Shown: positions 27,801-42,033 of the stretch, piece after piece | Layout: each line of letters begins with the position of its first letter | How positions within the stretch are numbered: position 1 is the stretch's first letter | Assembly: GCA_036971475.1 (NCBI GenBank) | Contig: JBAIZL010000376.1 | Location: forward strand, 7,997,501 to 8,061,500 | Reading direction: 5' to 3' | Length of the DNA: 64,000 nucleotides | Origin: Prosapia bicincta | Taxonomy: Eukaryota > Arthropoda > Insecta > Hemiptera > Cercopidae | Position numbers and translations under genes: made by a program | The notes under the pieces: generated by a model | What the model saw: only the letters and a program-made list of their open reading frames with translations | The model's database searches: none | What the model was told of the DNA's origin: nothing

Positions 27801-28200
27801 ACATATTTTTTCAACATTTCATAATGCCTAGCAACGCTTTCATGAATTATGTAAACAAAATTAAGTTTTTCAACATTTCAAAATGCCTAGCAACGCTTTC
27901 ATGAATTTTGTTAAAAAAATATATTTTTTCAATATTTCAAAATGCCTAGCAACGAATTCATGAATTTGGTAAACAATATATATTTTTTCCACATTTCAAA
28001 ATGCCTAGCAACGCTTTTATGAATTTTGTAAAAAAAATATATTTTTTCAACATATCAAAATACCTAGCAACGCTGTTATGAATAATGTGAAAAAATTATA
28101 TTTTTTCAACATTTCAAAATGCCTAGCAACGCTTTTACGAAATTTGTAAAAAAAATATATTTTTTCAACATTTCAAAATACCTAGCAACGCTTTCACGAA
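18900..28200 (+). repeat. Large duplicated satellite segment, offset about 6.1-6.3 kb
   Basis: The stretch around 18.9-21.6 kb recurs at about 25.0-28.2 kb. Matching rare points include ctctttcaatatttgtg (19145 and 25331, offset 6186), cctttcaaaatgcc with actttttcatgaatttgg (19891 and 26075, offset 6184), tgccaagcaacgcag (20371 and 26491, offset 6120) and tatttcaaatgactagc (about 20951 and 27284). The drifting offset shows insertions and deletions of whole monomers after the duplication. Borders are approximate. Confidence 0.75.
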
Positions 28201-29368
28201 TTTTGTAAAAAATAGTATATATTTTCAACATTTCAAAATGCCTAGCAACGCTTTCATGAATTTTGTGAAAAATATATATTATTTCAACATTTCAAAATTC
28301 CTAGCAACGCTTTCATGAATTTTGTAAACAAAATTAATTTTTTCAACATTTCTCAATGCCTAGCAACGCTGTTCTGAATATTGTGAAAAAAAAATATTTT
28401 TTCAACATTTCAAAATGCTTAGCAACGCTGTTATGAATAATTTGAAAAAAATATTTTTTTTCAACATTTCAAAATGCCTAGCAACGCTTTTTCGAAATTC
28501 GTAAAAAAAATATATTTTTTCAAAATTTCAAAATGCCTAGCAACGCTTTCATGAATTTTGTGAAAAAAATATATTTTTTCATCATTTCAAAATGCCTAGC
28601 AACGCTGTTATGAATAATGTGAAAAACATTTATTTCTTTAACATTTCATAATGCCTAGCAACACTTTCATGAATTTTGATAAAAAAATATATTTTTTCAA
28701 TATTTCAAATGACTAGCAACGCTTTCATGAATTTTGTAAAGAAAATATATTTTTTCAACATTTCAAAATGCCTATCAACGCTTTCATGAATTTTGTAAAA
28801 ACAATATATTTATTTCAACATTTCAAAATGCCTAGCAACAATATCACGAATTTTGTAAAAAAAGTATATTTTTTCAACATTTCAAAATGCCTAAAAACGC
28901 AGTTATGAATATTGTGAAAAAAAAATATTTTTTCAACATTTCAAAATGCCTAGCAACGCTTTCATGAATTTTGTTAAAAAAATATATTTTTTCAATATTT
29001 CAAAATGCCTAGCAACGCTTTCATGAATTTGGTAAACAAGATATATTTTTTCCACATTTCAAAGTGCCTAGCAACGCTTTTATGAATTTTGTAAAAAAAA
29101 TATATTTTTTCAACATTTCAAAATACCTAGCAACGCTGTTATGAATAATGTGAAAAAAATATATTTTTTCAACATATCAAAATGCCTAGCAACGCTTTTT
29201 CGAAATTTGTAAAAAAAATATATTTTTTCAACATTTCAAAATACCTAGCAACGCTTTCACGAATTTTGTAAAAAAAAGTATATTTTTCAACATTTCAAAA
29301 TGCCTAGCAACACTTTCATGAATTTTGTAAACAAAATATATTTTTCAACATTTCAAAATGCCTAGCAA

Positions 29369-30312
29369 CCCTTTCATGAATTTTGTAAAATAAATATATG
29401 TTTTCAACATTTTAAAATGCCTAGCAACGCTATCAATAATTGTGTGAAAAAAATATATTTTTTCCACATTTCAAAATGCCTAGCAACGCTTTTATGAATT
29501 TTGTAAAAAAGATATATTTTTTCAACATTTCAAAATACCTAGCAACGCTGTTATGAATAATGTGAAAAAAATATATTTTTTCAACATTTCAAAATGCCTA
29601 GCAACGCTTTTTCGAAATTTGTAAAAAAATATATTTTTTCAACATTTCAAAATACCTAGCAACGCTTTCACGAATTTTGTAAAAAAAAGTATATTTTTTC
29701 AACATTTCAAAATGCCTAGCAACCCTTTCATGAATTTTGTAAAATAAATATATGTTTTCAACATTTCAAAATGCCTAACAACGCTATCAATAATTGTGTG
29801 AAAGAAATATATTTTTTCCACATTTCAAAATGCCTAGCAACGCTTTTATGAATTTTGTAAAAAAAATATATTTTTTCAACATTTCAAAATACCTAGCAAC
29901 GCTGTTATGAATAATGTGAAAAAAATATATTTTTCCAACATTTCAAAATGCCTAGCAACGCTTTTTCCAAATTTGTAAAAAAATATATTTTTTCAACATT
30001 TCAAAATACCTAGCAACGCTTTCACGAATTTTGTAAAAAAAAGTATATTTTTTCAACATTTCAAAATGCCTAGCAACCCTTTCATGAATTTTGTAAAAAA
30101 ATATATGTTTTCTACATTTTAAAATGCCTAGCAACGCTATCAATAATTGCGTGAAAAAAATATATTTTTTCCACATTTCAAAATGCCTAGCAACGCTTTT
30201 TCGAAATTTGTAAAAAAATATATTTTTTCAACATTTCAAAATACCTTGCAACGCTTTCACGAATTTTGTAAAAAAAAGTATATTTTTTCAACATTTCAAA
30301 ATGCCTAGCAAC
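29369..30312 (+). repeat. 354-bp hexamer higher-order repeat, two full copies plus a shortened third
   Basis: Six monomers in fixed order form a 354-bp unit: ccctttcatgaattttg, ctatcaataattgtg, cttttatgaattttg, ctgttatgaataatg, ctttttcgaaatttg, ctttcacgaattttg. The first monomer starts at 29369, 29723 and 30077, exactly 354 bp apart. The third copy lacks monomers 3 and 4. The same order is also seen elsewhere, for example from about 24317, 31888, 36023, 36910 and 45737, sometimes incomplete, so this hexamer is a basic unit of the middle zone. Confidence 0.85.
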
Positions 30313-30841
30313 GCTTTCATGAATTTTGTAAAGAAAATATATTTTTTCAACATTTCAAAATGCCTAGCAACGCTTTCATGAATTTTGTGAAAAATATATA
30401 TTTTTTCAACATTTCAAAATGCTTAACAACGCTTTCATGAATTTTGTAAACAAAATTATTTTTTCAACATTGCATAATGCCTAGCAACGCTTTCATGAAT
30501 TTTGTACAAAAATATATTTTTTCAACATTTTAAAATGCCTAGCAACTCTTTCAATATTTGTGTGAATAAAATATATTTTTTCAACAATTTAAAATGCCTA
30601 GCAACGCTTGCAATAATTGTGTGAAAGAGATATATTTTTTCAACATTTCAAAATGCCTATCAACGCTTTCATGAATTTTGTAAAAAAAATAAATTTTTTT
30701 CCACATTTTAAAATGCCTAGCAACGCTTTCACGAATTTTGGAAAAAAGTATATTTTTTCAACATTTCAAAATGCCTAGCAACGCTGTTCTGAATATTGTG
30801 AAAAAAAATTATTTTTTCAACATTTCAAAATGCCTAGCAAC

Positions 30842-33800
30842 GCTGTTATGAATATTGTGAAAGAAATTTAGTTTTTAAACATTTCATATTGCCTAGCAAC
30901 GCTTTTTCAAAATTAGTAAAAAAAATATATTTTTTCAACAATTCAAAATGCCTAGCAACCCTTTCATGAATTTTGTAAAAAAAATATATGTTTTCAACAT
31001 TTTAAAATGCCTAGCAACGCTATCAATAATTGTGTGAAAAAAATATATTTTTTCCACATTTCAAAATGCCTAGCAACGCTTTTATGAATTTTGTAAAAAA
31101 AATATATTTTTTCAACATTTCAAAATACCTAGCAACGCTGTTATGAATAATGTGAAAAAATATATTTTTTCAACATTTCAAAATGCCTAGCAACGCTTTT
31201 TCAAAATTAGTAAAAAAAATATATTTTTTCAACATATCAAAATGCCTAGCAACCCTTTCATGAATTTTGTAAAAAAAATATATGTTTTCAACATTTCAAA
31301 ATGCCTAGCAACGCTTTCATGAATTTTGTGAAAAATATATATTTTTTCAACATTTCAAAATGCCTAACAACGCTTTCATGAATTTTGTAAACAAAATTAT
31401 TTTTTCAACATTTCATAATGCCTAGCAACGCTTTCATGAATTTTGTACAAAAATATATTTTTTTAACATTTTAAAATGCCTAGCAACTCTTTCAATATTT
31501 GTGTGAATAAAATATATTTTTTCAACATTTTAAAATGCCTAGCAACGCTTGCAATAAGTGTGTGAAAGAAATATATTTTTTCAACATTTCAAAATGCCTA
31601 TCAACGCGTTCATGATCTTTGTAAAAAAAATATATTTTTTTCCACATTTCAAAATGCCTAGCAATGCTTTCACAAATTTTGGAAAAAAAGTATATTTTTT
31701 CAACATTTCAAAATACCTAGCAACGCTGTTATGAATAATGTGAAAAAAATATATTTTTTCAACATTTCAAAATGCCTAGCAACGCTTTTTCGAAATTTGT
31801 AAAAAAATATATTTTTTCAACATTTCAAAATACCTAGCAACGCTTTCACGAATTTTGTAAAAAAAAGTATATTTTTTCAACATTTCAAAATGCCTAGCAA
31901 CCCTTTCATGAATTTTGTAAAAAAGATATATGTTTTCTACATTTTTAAATGCCTAGCAACGCTATCAATAATTGTGTGAAAAAATATATTTTTTCCACAT
32001 TTCAAAATGCCTAGCAACTCTTTTATGAATTTTGTAAAAAAAATATATTTTTTCAACATTTCAAAATGCCTAGCAACGCTTTCATGAATTTTGTTAAAAA
32101 AATATATTTTTTCAATATTTCAAAATGCCTAGCAACGCTTTCATGAATTTGGTAAACAATATATATTTTTTCCACATTTCAAAGTGCCTAGCAATGCTTT
32201 TATGAATTTTGTAAAAAAAATATATTTTTTCAACATTTCAAAATACCTAGCAACGCTGTTATGAATAATGTGAAAAAAATATATTTTTTCAACATATCAA
32301 AATGCCTAGCCACGCTTTTTCGAAATTTGTAAAAAAAATATATTTTTTCAACATTTCAAAATACCTAGCAACGCTTTCACGAATTTTGTAAAAAAAAGTA
32401 TATTTTTCAACATTTCAAAATGCCTAGCAACGCTTTCATGAATTTTGTAAACAAAATATATTTTTTCAATATTTCAAAATGCCTAGCAACCCTTTCATGA
32501 ATTTTGTAAAAAAAATATATGTTTTCAACATTTTAAAATGCCTAGCAACGCTATCAATAATTGTGTGAAAAAAATATATTTTTTCCACATTTCAAAATGC
32601 CTAGCAACGCTTTTATGAATTTTGTAAAAAAAATATATTTTTTCAACATTTCAAAATACCTAGCAACGCTGTTATGAATAATGTGAAAAAATATATTTTT
32701 TCAACATTTCAAAATGCCTAGCAACGCTTTTTCAAAATTAGTAAAAAAAATATATTTTTTCAACATTTCAAAATGCAAAGCAACCCTTTCATGAATTTTG
32801 TAAAAAAAATATATGTTTTCAACATTTCAAAATGCCTAGCAACGCTTTCATGAATTTTGTGAAAAATATATATTTTTTCAACATTTCAAAATGCCTAACA
32901 ACGCTTTCATGAATTTTGTAAACAAAATTATTTTTTCAACATTTCAAAATACCTAGCAACGCTGTTATGAATAATGTGAAAAAAATATATTTTTTCAACA
33001 TTTCAAAATGCCTAGCAACGCTTTTTCGAAATTTGTAAAAAAATATATTTTTTCAACATTTCAAAATACCTAGCAACGCTTTCACGAATTTTGTAAAAAA
33101 AAGTATATTTTTTCAACATTTCAAAATGCCTAGCAACCCTTTCATGAATTTTGTAAAAAAGATATATGTTTTCTACATTTTAAAATGCCTAGCAACGCTA
33201 TCAATAATTGTGTGAAAAAATATATTTTTTCCACATTTCAAAATGCCTAGCAACTCTTTTATGAATTTTGTAAAAAAAATATATTTTTTCAACATTTCAA
33301 AATGCCTAGCAACGCTTTCATGAATTTTGTTAAAAAAATATATTTTTTCTATATTTCAAAATGCCTAGCAACGCTTTCATGAATTTGGTAAACAATATAT
33401 ATTTTTTCCACATTTCAAAGTGCCTAGCAACGCTGTTATGAATAATGTGAAAAAAATATATTTTTTCAACATATCAAAATGCCTAGCAACGCTTTTTCGA
33501 AATTTGTAAAAAAAATATATTTCTTCAACATTTCAAAATACCTAGCAACGCTTTCACGAATTTTGTAAAAAAAAGTATATTTTTCAACATTTCAAAATGC
33601 CTAGCAACGCTTTCACGAATTTTGGAAAAAAGTATAATTTTTCAACATTTCAAAATGCCTAGCAACGCTGTTCTGAATATTGTGAAAAAAAATTATTTTT
33701 TCAACATTTCAAATTGCTTAGCAACGCTGTTATGAATAATGTGAAAAAAATTTATTTTTTCAACATTTTAAAATGCCTAGCAACGCTGTTATGAATATTG

Positions 33801-36125
33801 TGAAAGAAATTAGGTTTTTCAACATTTCAGAATGCTTAGCAACGCTGTTATGAATAATATGAAAAACATTTATTTTTTCAACATTTTAAAATGCCTAGCA
33901 ACGCTGTTATGAATATTGTGAAAGAAATTTAGTTTTTCAACATTTCAAAATGCTTAGCAACGCAGTTATGAATAATATGAAAAACATTTATTTTTTCAAC
34001 ATTTTAAAATGCCTAGCAACGCTGTTATGAATATTGTGAAAGAAATTTAGTTTTTCAACATTTCAAAATGCCTAGCAACGCAGTTATGAATAATATGAAA
34101 AACATTTATTTTTTCAACATTTTAAAATGCCTAGCAACGCTGTTATGAATATTGTGAAAGAAATTTAGTTTTTCAACATTTCAAAATGCCTAGCAACGCT
34201 TTTATGAATTTTGTAAAAAAAATATATTTTTTCAACATTTCAAAATGCCTAGCAACCCTTTCATGAATTTTGTAAAAAAAATATATGTTTTCTACATTTT
34301 AAAATGCCTAGCAACGCTATCAATAATTGTGTGAAAAAAATATATTTTTTCCACATTTCAAAATGCGTAGCAACGCTTTTATGAATTTTGTAAAAAAAAT
34401 ATATTTTTTCAACATTTCAAAATACCTAGCAACGCTGTTATGAATAATGTGAAAAAAATATATTTTGTCAACATTTTAAAATGCCTAGCAACGCTTTTTC
34501 GAAATTTGTAAAAAAAATATATTTTTTCAACATTTCAAAATACCTAGCAACGCTTTCACGAATTTTGTAAAAAAAAGTATATTTTGTCAACATTTCAAAA
34601 TGCCTATCAACGCTTTCATGAATTTTGTAAAAAAAATATATTTTTTTCCACATTTCAAAATGCCTAGCAACGCTTTCACGAATTTTGGAAAAAAGTATAT
34701 TTTTTCAACATTTCAAAATGCCTAGCAACGCTGTTCTGAATATTGTGAAAAAAAATTATTTTTTCAACATTTCAAAATGCTTAGCAACGCTGTTATGAAT
34801 AATGTGAAAAAAATTTATTTTTTCAACATTTTAAAATGCCTAGCAACGCTGTTATGAATATTGTGAAAGAAATTTAGTTTTTCAACATTTCAAAATGCTT
34901 AGCAACGCTGTTATGAATAATATGAAAAACATTTATTTTTTCAACATTTCAAAATGCCTAGCAACGCTGTTATGAATATTGTGAAAGAAATTTAGTTTTT
35001 CAACATTTCATATTGCCTAGCAACGCTTTTTCAAAATTAGTAAAAAAAATATATTTTTTCAACATTTCAAAATGCCTAGCAACCCTTTCATGAATTTTGT
35101 AAAAAAAATATATGTTTTCAACATTTTAAAATGCCTAGCAACGCTATCAATAATTTTGTGAAAAAAATATATTTTTTCCACATTTCAAAATGCCTAGCAA
35201 CGCTTTTATGAATTTTGTAAAAAAAATATATTTTTTTAACATTTCAAAATACCTAGCAACGCTGTTATGAATAATGTGAAAAAATATATTTTTTCAACAT
35301 TTCAAAATGCCTAGCAACGCTTTTTCAAAATTAGTAAAAAAAATATATTTTTTCAACATTTCAAAATGCCTAGCAACCCTTTCATGAATTTTGTAAAAAA
35401 AATATATGTTTTCAACATTTCAAAATGCCTAGCAACGCTTTCATGAATTTTGTGAAAAATATATATTTTTTCAACATTTCAAAATGCCTAACAACGCTTT
35501 CATGAATTTTGTAAACAAAATTATTTTTTCAACATTTCATAATGCCTAGCAACGCTTTGATGAATTTTGTACAAAAATATATTTTTTCAACATTTTAAAA
35601 TGCCTAGCAACTCTTTCAATATTTGTGTGAATAAAATATATTTTTTCAACATTTTAAAATGCCTAGCAACGCTTGCAATAATTGTGTGAAAGAAATATAT
35701 TTTTTCAACATTTCAAAATGCCTATCAACGCTTTCATGATCTTTGTAAAAAAAATATATTTTTTTCCACATTTCAAAATGCCTAGCAACGCTTTCACAAA
35801 TTTTGGAAAAAAAGTATATTTTTTCAACATTTCAAAATACCTAGCAACGCTGTTATGAATAATGTGAAAAAAATATATTTTTTCAACATTTCAAAATGCC
35901 TAGCAACGCTTTTTCGAAATTTGTAAAAAAATATATTTTTTCAACATTTCAAAATACCTAGCAACGCTTTCACGAATTTTGTAAAAAAAAGTATATTTTT
36001 TCAACATTTCAAAATGCCTAGCAACCCTTTCATGAATTTTGTAAAAAAAATATATGTTTTCTACATTTTAAAATACCTAGCAACGCTATCAATAATTGTG
36101 TGAAAAAAATATATTTTTTCCACAT
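30842..36125 (+). repeat. Duplicated block of about 1.2 kb, offset 4,124 bp
   Basis: The segment beginning gctgttatgaatattgtgaaag at 30842 recurs at 34966, and the ctctttcaatatttg cassette at 31487 recurs at 35611. Both pairs are 4124 bp apart, so no net indel separates them. The match runs to about 32.0 kb and 36.1 kb. A second, shorter overlap links about 31.7-32.18 kb with about 32.9-33.42 kb: gatatatgttttctac at 31925 and 33161, ggtaaacaat at 32151 and 33387, both 1236 bp apart. Confidence 0.78.
33667..34197 (+). repeat. 118-bp dimer higher-order repeat
   Basis: Two monomer types alternate: gctgttatgaatattgtgaaag with a t-t-t-a-g break in the dyad, and g(c)tgttatgaataatatg-aaaaac. The first type starts at 33785, 33903, 34021 and 34139, exactly 118 bp apart, giving three full dimers and a final half. 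An older, diverged dimer of the same style precedes it from about 33667. The same dimer appears twice in a row at about 43617-43850 and in its copy at about 44738-44970. Confidence 0.87.
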
Positions 36126-39100
36126 TTCAAAATGCCTAGCAACGCTTTTATGAATTTTGTAAAAAAAATATATTTTTTCAACATTTCAAAATACCTAGCA
36201 ACGCTGTTATGAATAATGTGAAAAAAATATATTTTTTCAACATTTCAAAATGCCTAGCAACGCTTTTTCGAAATTTGTAAAAAAATATATTTTTTCAGCA
36301 TTTCAAAATACCTAGCAACGCTTTCACGAATTTTGTAAAAAAAAGTATATTTTTTCAACATTTCAAAATGCCTAGCAACGCTTTCATGAATTTTGTAAAA
36401 AAAAATATATTTTTTCAACATTTCAAAATACCTAGCAACGCTTTCACGAATTTTGTAAAAAAAGGTATATTTTTTCAACATTTCAAAATGCCTAGCAACG
36501 CTTTCATGAATTTTGTAAAAAAAATTTATTTTTTCAACATTTCAAAATACCTAGCAACGCTTTCATGAATTTTGTGAAAAATATATATTTTTTCAACATT
36601 TCAAAATGCCTAACAACGCTTTCATGAATTTTGTAAACAAAATTATTTTTTCCACATTTCAAAATGCCTAGCAACGCTTTCACGAATTTTGGAAAAAAAG
36701 TATATTTTTTCAACATTTCAAAATACCTAGCAACGCGGTTATGAATAATGTGAAAAAAATATATTTTTTCAACATTTCAAAATGCCTAGCAACGCTTTTC
36801 GAAATTTGTAAAAAAATATATTTTTTCAACATTTCAAAATACCTAGCAACGCTTTCACGAATTTTGTAAAAAAAAGTATATTTTTTCAACATTTCAAAAT
36901 GCCTAGCAACCCTTTCATGAATTTTGTAAAAAAAATATATGTTTTCTACATTTTAAAATGCCTAGCAACGCTATCAATAATTGTGTGAAAAAAATATATT
37001 TTTTCCACATTTCAAAATGCCTAGCAACGCTTTTATGAATTTTGTAAAAAAAATATATTTTTTCAACATTTCAAAATACCTAGCAACGCTGTTATGAATA
37101 ATGTGAAAAAATATATTTTTTCAACATTTCAAAATGCCTAGCAACGCTTTCATGAATTTTGTGAAAAATATATATTTTTTCAACATTTCAAAATGCCTAA
37201 CAACGCTTTCATGTATTTTGTAAACAAAATTATTTTTTCAACATTTCATAATGCCTAGCAACGCTTTCATGAATTTTGTAGAAAAATATATTTTTTCAAC
37301 ATTTTAAAATGCCTAGCAACTCTCTCCATATTTGTGTGAATAAAATATATTTTTTTAACATTTTAAAATGCCTAGCAACGCTTGCAATAATTGTGTGAAA
37401 GAAATATATTTTTTCAACATTTCAAAATGCCTATCAAAGCTTTATGAATTTTGTAAAAAAAATATATTTTTTTCCACATTTCAAAATGCATAGCAACGCT
37501 TTCACAAATTTTGTAAAAAAAAGTATATTTTTTCAACATTTCAAAATGCCTAGCAACCCTTTCATGAATTTTGTGAAAAAAATATATGTTTTCTACATTT
37601 TAAAATGCCTAGCAACGCTATCAATAATTGTGTGAAAAAAAATATTTTTTCCACATTTCAAAATGCCTAGCAACGCTTTTATGAATTTTGTAAAAAAAAT
37701 ATATTTTTTCAACATTTCAAAATACCTAGCAACGCTGTTATGAATAATGTGAAAAAAATATATTTTTTTAAACATTTCAAAACGCCTAGCAACGCTTTTT
37801 CGAAATTTGTAAAAAAATATATTTTTTCAACATTTCAAAATACCTATCAACGCTTTATGAATTTTGTAAAAAAAATATATTTTTTTCCACATTTCAAAAT
37901 GCATAGCAACGCTTTCACGAATTTTGTAAAAAAAAGTATATTTTTTCAACATTTCAAAATGCCTAGCAAAGCTTTCATGAATTTTGTAAAAAAAATATAT
38001 TTTTTCAACATTTCAAAATACCTAGCAACGCTTTCACGAATTTTGTAAAAAAAGGTATATTTTTTCAACATCTCAAAATGCCTAGCAACGCTTTCATGAA
38101 TTTTGTGAAATAAATATATTTTTTCAACATTTCAAAATGCCTAGCAACGCTTTTATGAATTTTGTGAAAAATATATATTTTTTCAACATTTTAAAATGCC
38201 TAGCAACTCTTGCAATATTTGTGTGAATAAAATATATTTTTTCAACATTTTAAAATGCCTAGCAACGCTTGCAATAATTGTGTGAAAGAAATATATTTTT
38301 TCAACATTTCAAAATGCCTATCAACGCTTTCATGAATTTGGTAAACATAATATATTTTTTCCACATTTCAAAATGCCTAGCCACGCTTTTATATATATTG
38401 TGAAAAAAATTATTTTTTCAATATTTCATAATGCCTAGCAACGCTTTCACGAATATTGTAAAAAAAAGTTAATTATTTCAACATTTTAAAATGCATAGCA
38501 ACGCTTTCATGAATTTTGTGAAAAAATATATTTTTTCAACATTTTAAAATGCATAGCAACGCTTTCATGAATTTTGTAAAAAAAATATATTTTTTCAAAA
38601 TTTCAAAATGCCTAGCAACTCTTTCAATAATTGTGTGAAAAAATATATTTTTTCAACATTGCAAAATGGTTAGCAACGCTTTCAATAAATGTGTGAAAAA
38701 ATTTATTTTTTCAACATTTCATATTGCCTAGCAACGCTTTCATGAATTTTATAAAAAAAAATATATTTTTTCAACATTTCAAAATGCCTAGCAACGCTTT
38801 CATCAGTTTTGTGAAGAAAATTTATTTTTTCAACAATTCAAAATGCCTAGCAAGGCTTTCATGAACTTGGTAAACAAAATATATTTTTTCCACATTTCAA
38901 AATGCCTAGCAACGCTTTCATGAATTTTGTAAAAAAAATATTTTTTTTCAACATTTCAAAATGCCTAGCGACGCTTTCATGAATTTTGTGAAAAAATATA
39001 TTTTTTTAACATTTTAAAATGCCTAGCAACGCTGTTATGGATATTGTGAAACAAATTTATTTTTTCTACATTTCATATTGCCTAGCAACGCTTTCACGAA

Positions 39101-40860
39101 TTTTGTAAAAAAGAATATATTTTTCTACTTTACATAATGCCTAGCAACCCTTTCATGAATTTTGTAAAAAAAATATATGTTTTTAACATTTTAAAATGCC
39201 TAGCAACGCTATCAATAATTGTGTGAAAAAAATATATTTTTTCACATTTCAAAATGCCAAGTAACGCTTTCATCAATTTTGTACAAAAATATATTTTTTC
39301 AACATTTTAAAATGCCTAGCAACACTTTCAATAATTTTGTGAAAAAAATTAATTTTTTCAACATTTCAAAATGCTTAGCAACGCTGTCATGAATAATGTG
39401 AAAAACATTTATTTTTTTAACATTTCGTAATGCCTAGCAACGCTTTCATGAATTTTGTAATCAAAATTAATTTTTTCAACATTTCAAAATGCCTAGCAAC
39501 GCTTTCATGAATTTTGTAGAAAAAATATATTTTTTTTACATTTCAAAATGCCTAGCAACGCAGTTATGAACAATGTGAAAAAAAATTATTTTTTCAACAA
39601 TTCATATAGCCTAGCAACGCTTTCATGAATTTTGTGAAAAAAATATATTTTTTCATCATTTCAAAATGCCTAGCAACGCTGTTATGAATAATGTGAAAAA
39701 CATTTATTTCTTTAACATTTCATAATGCCTAGCAACACTTTCATGAATTTTGTAAACAAAATTAATTTTTTCAACATTTCAAAATGCCTAGCAACGCTTT
39801 CATGAATTTTGGTAAAAAAATATATTTTTTCAATTTTTCAAATGACTAGCAACGCTTTCATTAGTTTTGTAAAGAAAATATATTTTTTCAACATTTCAAA
39901 ATGCCTATCAACGCTTTCATGAATTTTGTAAAAACAATATATTTTTTTCAACATTTCAAAAGGCCTAGCAACGATATCACGAATTTTGTAAAAAAAGTAT
40001 ATTTTTTCAAAATTTCAAAATGCCTAGAAACGCAGTTATGAATATTGTGAAACAAATTTATTTTTTCTACATTTCATATTGCCTAGCAACGCTTTCACGA
40101 ATTTTGTAAAAAAAAATATATTTTTCAACTTTACATAATGCCTAGCAACCCTTTCATGAATTTTGTAAGAAAAATATATGTTTTCAACATTTTAAAATGC
40201 CTAGCAACGCTATCAATAATTGTGTGAAAAAAATTTATTTTTTAAACATTTCAAAATGCCAAGTAACGCTTTCATCAATTTTGTAAAAAAAATATTTTTT
40301 TTTTAACATTTCAAAATGCCTAGCAACGCTGTCATGAATAATGTGAAAAACATTTATTTTTTTAACATTTCATAATGCCTAGCAACGCTTTCATGTATTT
40401 TGTAAACAAAATTAATTTTTTCAACATTTCAAAATGCCTAGCAACGCTTTTATGAATTTTGTACAAAAAATTTATTTTTTCAACATTTCAAAATGCCTAG
40501 CAACGCAGTTATGAATAATGTGAAAAACATTTATTTTTTTAACATTTCGTAATGCCTAGCAACGCTTTCATGAATTTTGTAATCAAAATTAATTTTTTCA
40601 ACATTTCAAAATGCCTAGCAACTCTTTCAATAATTGTGTGAAAAAAATTAATTTTTTCAACATTTCAAAATGCCTAGCAACGCTGTTATGAATAATGTGA
40701 AAAACATTTATTTTTTTAACATTTCGTAATGCCTAGCAACGCTTTCATGAATTTTGAAATCAAAATTAATTTTTTCAACATTTCAAAATGCCTAGCAACG
40801 CTTTCATGAATTTTGTAAAAAAAATATATTTTTTCAACATTTCAAAATGCCTAGCAACGC

Positions 40861-42033
40861 AGTTATGAATAATGTGAAAAAAAATTATTTTTTCAACAAT
40901 TCATATAGCCTAGCAATGCTTTCATGAATTTTGTAAAAAAAATATATTTTTTTAACATTTCAAAATGCCTAGCAACGCTATTATGATTAATGTGAAAAAA
41001 ATTTATTTTGTCAACATTTCATAATTCCTAGCAACGCTTTCATGAATTTTGTGAAAAAATATATTTTTTTAACATTTCAAAATGCCTAGCAACGCTTTCA
41101 AGAATTTTCTGAAAAAATATATTTTTCCAACATTTCTAAATGCCTAGCAGCGCTCTTATGTATAATGTGAAGAAATATATTTTTTCAACATTTCAAAATG
41201 CATAGCAACGCTTTCAAAAATTGTGTGAAAAAATATATTGTTTCAACATTTTAAAATGCCTAGCAACGCTCTTATATATAATGTGAAGAAATATATTTTT
41301 TCAACATTTCAAAATGGTTAGCAACGCTTTCAATAAATGTGTGAAAAAATTAATTTTTTCAACATTTCTAAATGCCTAGCAACACCTCTTATGAATAATG
41401 TAAAAAAATATATTTCTCAACATTTTAAAATGTCTAGCAACGCTTTCACGAATTTTGGAAAAAAAGTATATTTTTTCAACATTTCAAAATGCCTAGCAAC
41501 GCTTTTTCGAAATTTGTAAAACAAATATATTTTTTCAACATTTCAAAATGCCTAGCAACGCTTTCTTGAATTTTGGTAAAAAAATATATTTTTTCAATAT
41601 TTCAAATGACTAGCAACGCTTTCATGAATTTTGTAAAGAAAATATATTTTTTCAACATTTCAAAATGCCTATCAACGCTTTCATGAATTTTGTAAAAACA
41701 ATATATTTTTTTCAACATTTCAAAATGCCTAGCAACGATATCACGAATTTTGTAAAAAAAGTATATTTTTTCAACATTTCAAAATGCCTAGAAACGCAGT
41801 TATGAATATTGTGAAAAAAAATTATTTTTTCAACATTTCAAAATGCCTAGCAACGCTTTCATGAATTTTGTTAAAAAAATATATTTTTTCAATATTTCAA
41901 AATGCCTAGCAACGCTTTCATGAATTTGGTAAACAATATATATTTTTTGCACATTTCAAAATGCCTAGCAACGCTTTTATGGATTTTGTAAAAAAAATAT
42001 ATTTTTTCAACATTTCAAAATACCTAGCAACGC
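40861..42033 (+). repeat. 1,173-bp tandem duplication, copy 1
   Basis: Twenty monomers starting agttatgaataatg at 40861 are followed immediately by a second copy starting at 42034. In the stretches I compared the two copies show no base difference, including rare variants such as cctagcagcgctcttatg, cacctcttatgaataatg and ggttagcaacgc. Such identity in a fast-evolving satellite indicates a very recent unequal exchange, or an assembly duplication. Confidence 0.9.

Larger units (their letters stand above)
17622..40860 (+). repeat. Satellite domain 2: C/D/E/G-rich middle zone
   Basis: From about 17.9 kb the mix changes. Monomers with tttttcgaaatttg, tttcacgaattttgg, ctatcaataattgtg, cttgcaataattgtgtgaaag, gttctgaatattg and gttatgaatattgtgaaagaaatttag become common, while the catagc and cataaagcc tails of domain 1 fade. 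A cassette starting ctctttcaatatttgtgtgaat is a marker of this zone, at 18082, 19145, 22089, 23915, 25331, 30546, 31487, 35611, 37320 (variant) and 38207 (variant), and once more at 46445. It is usually followed by the gcaataattgtgtgaaag and cctatcaacgc monomers. There is no gene. Confidence 0.8.
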
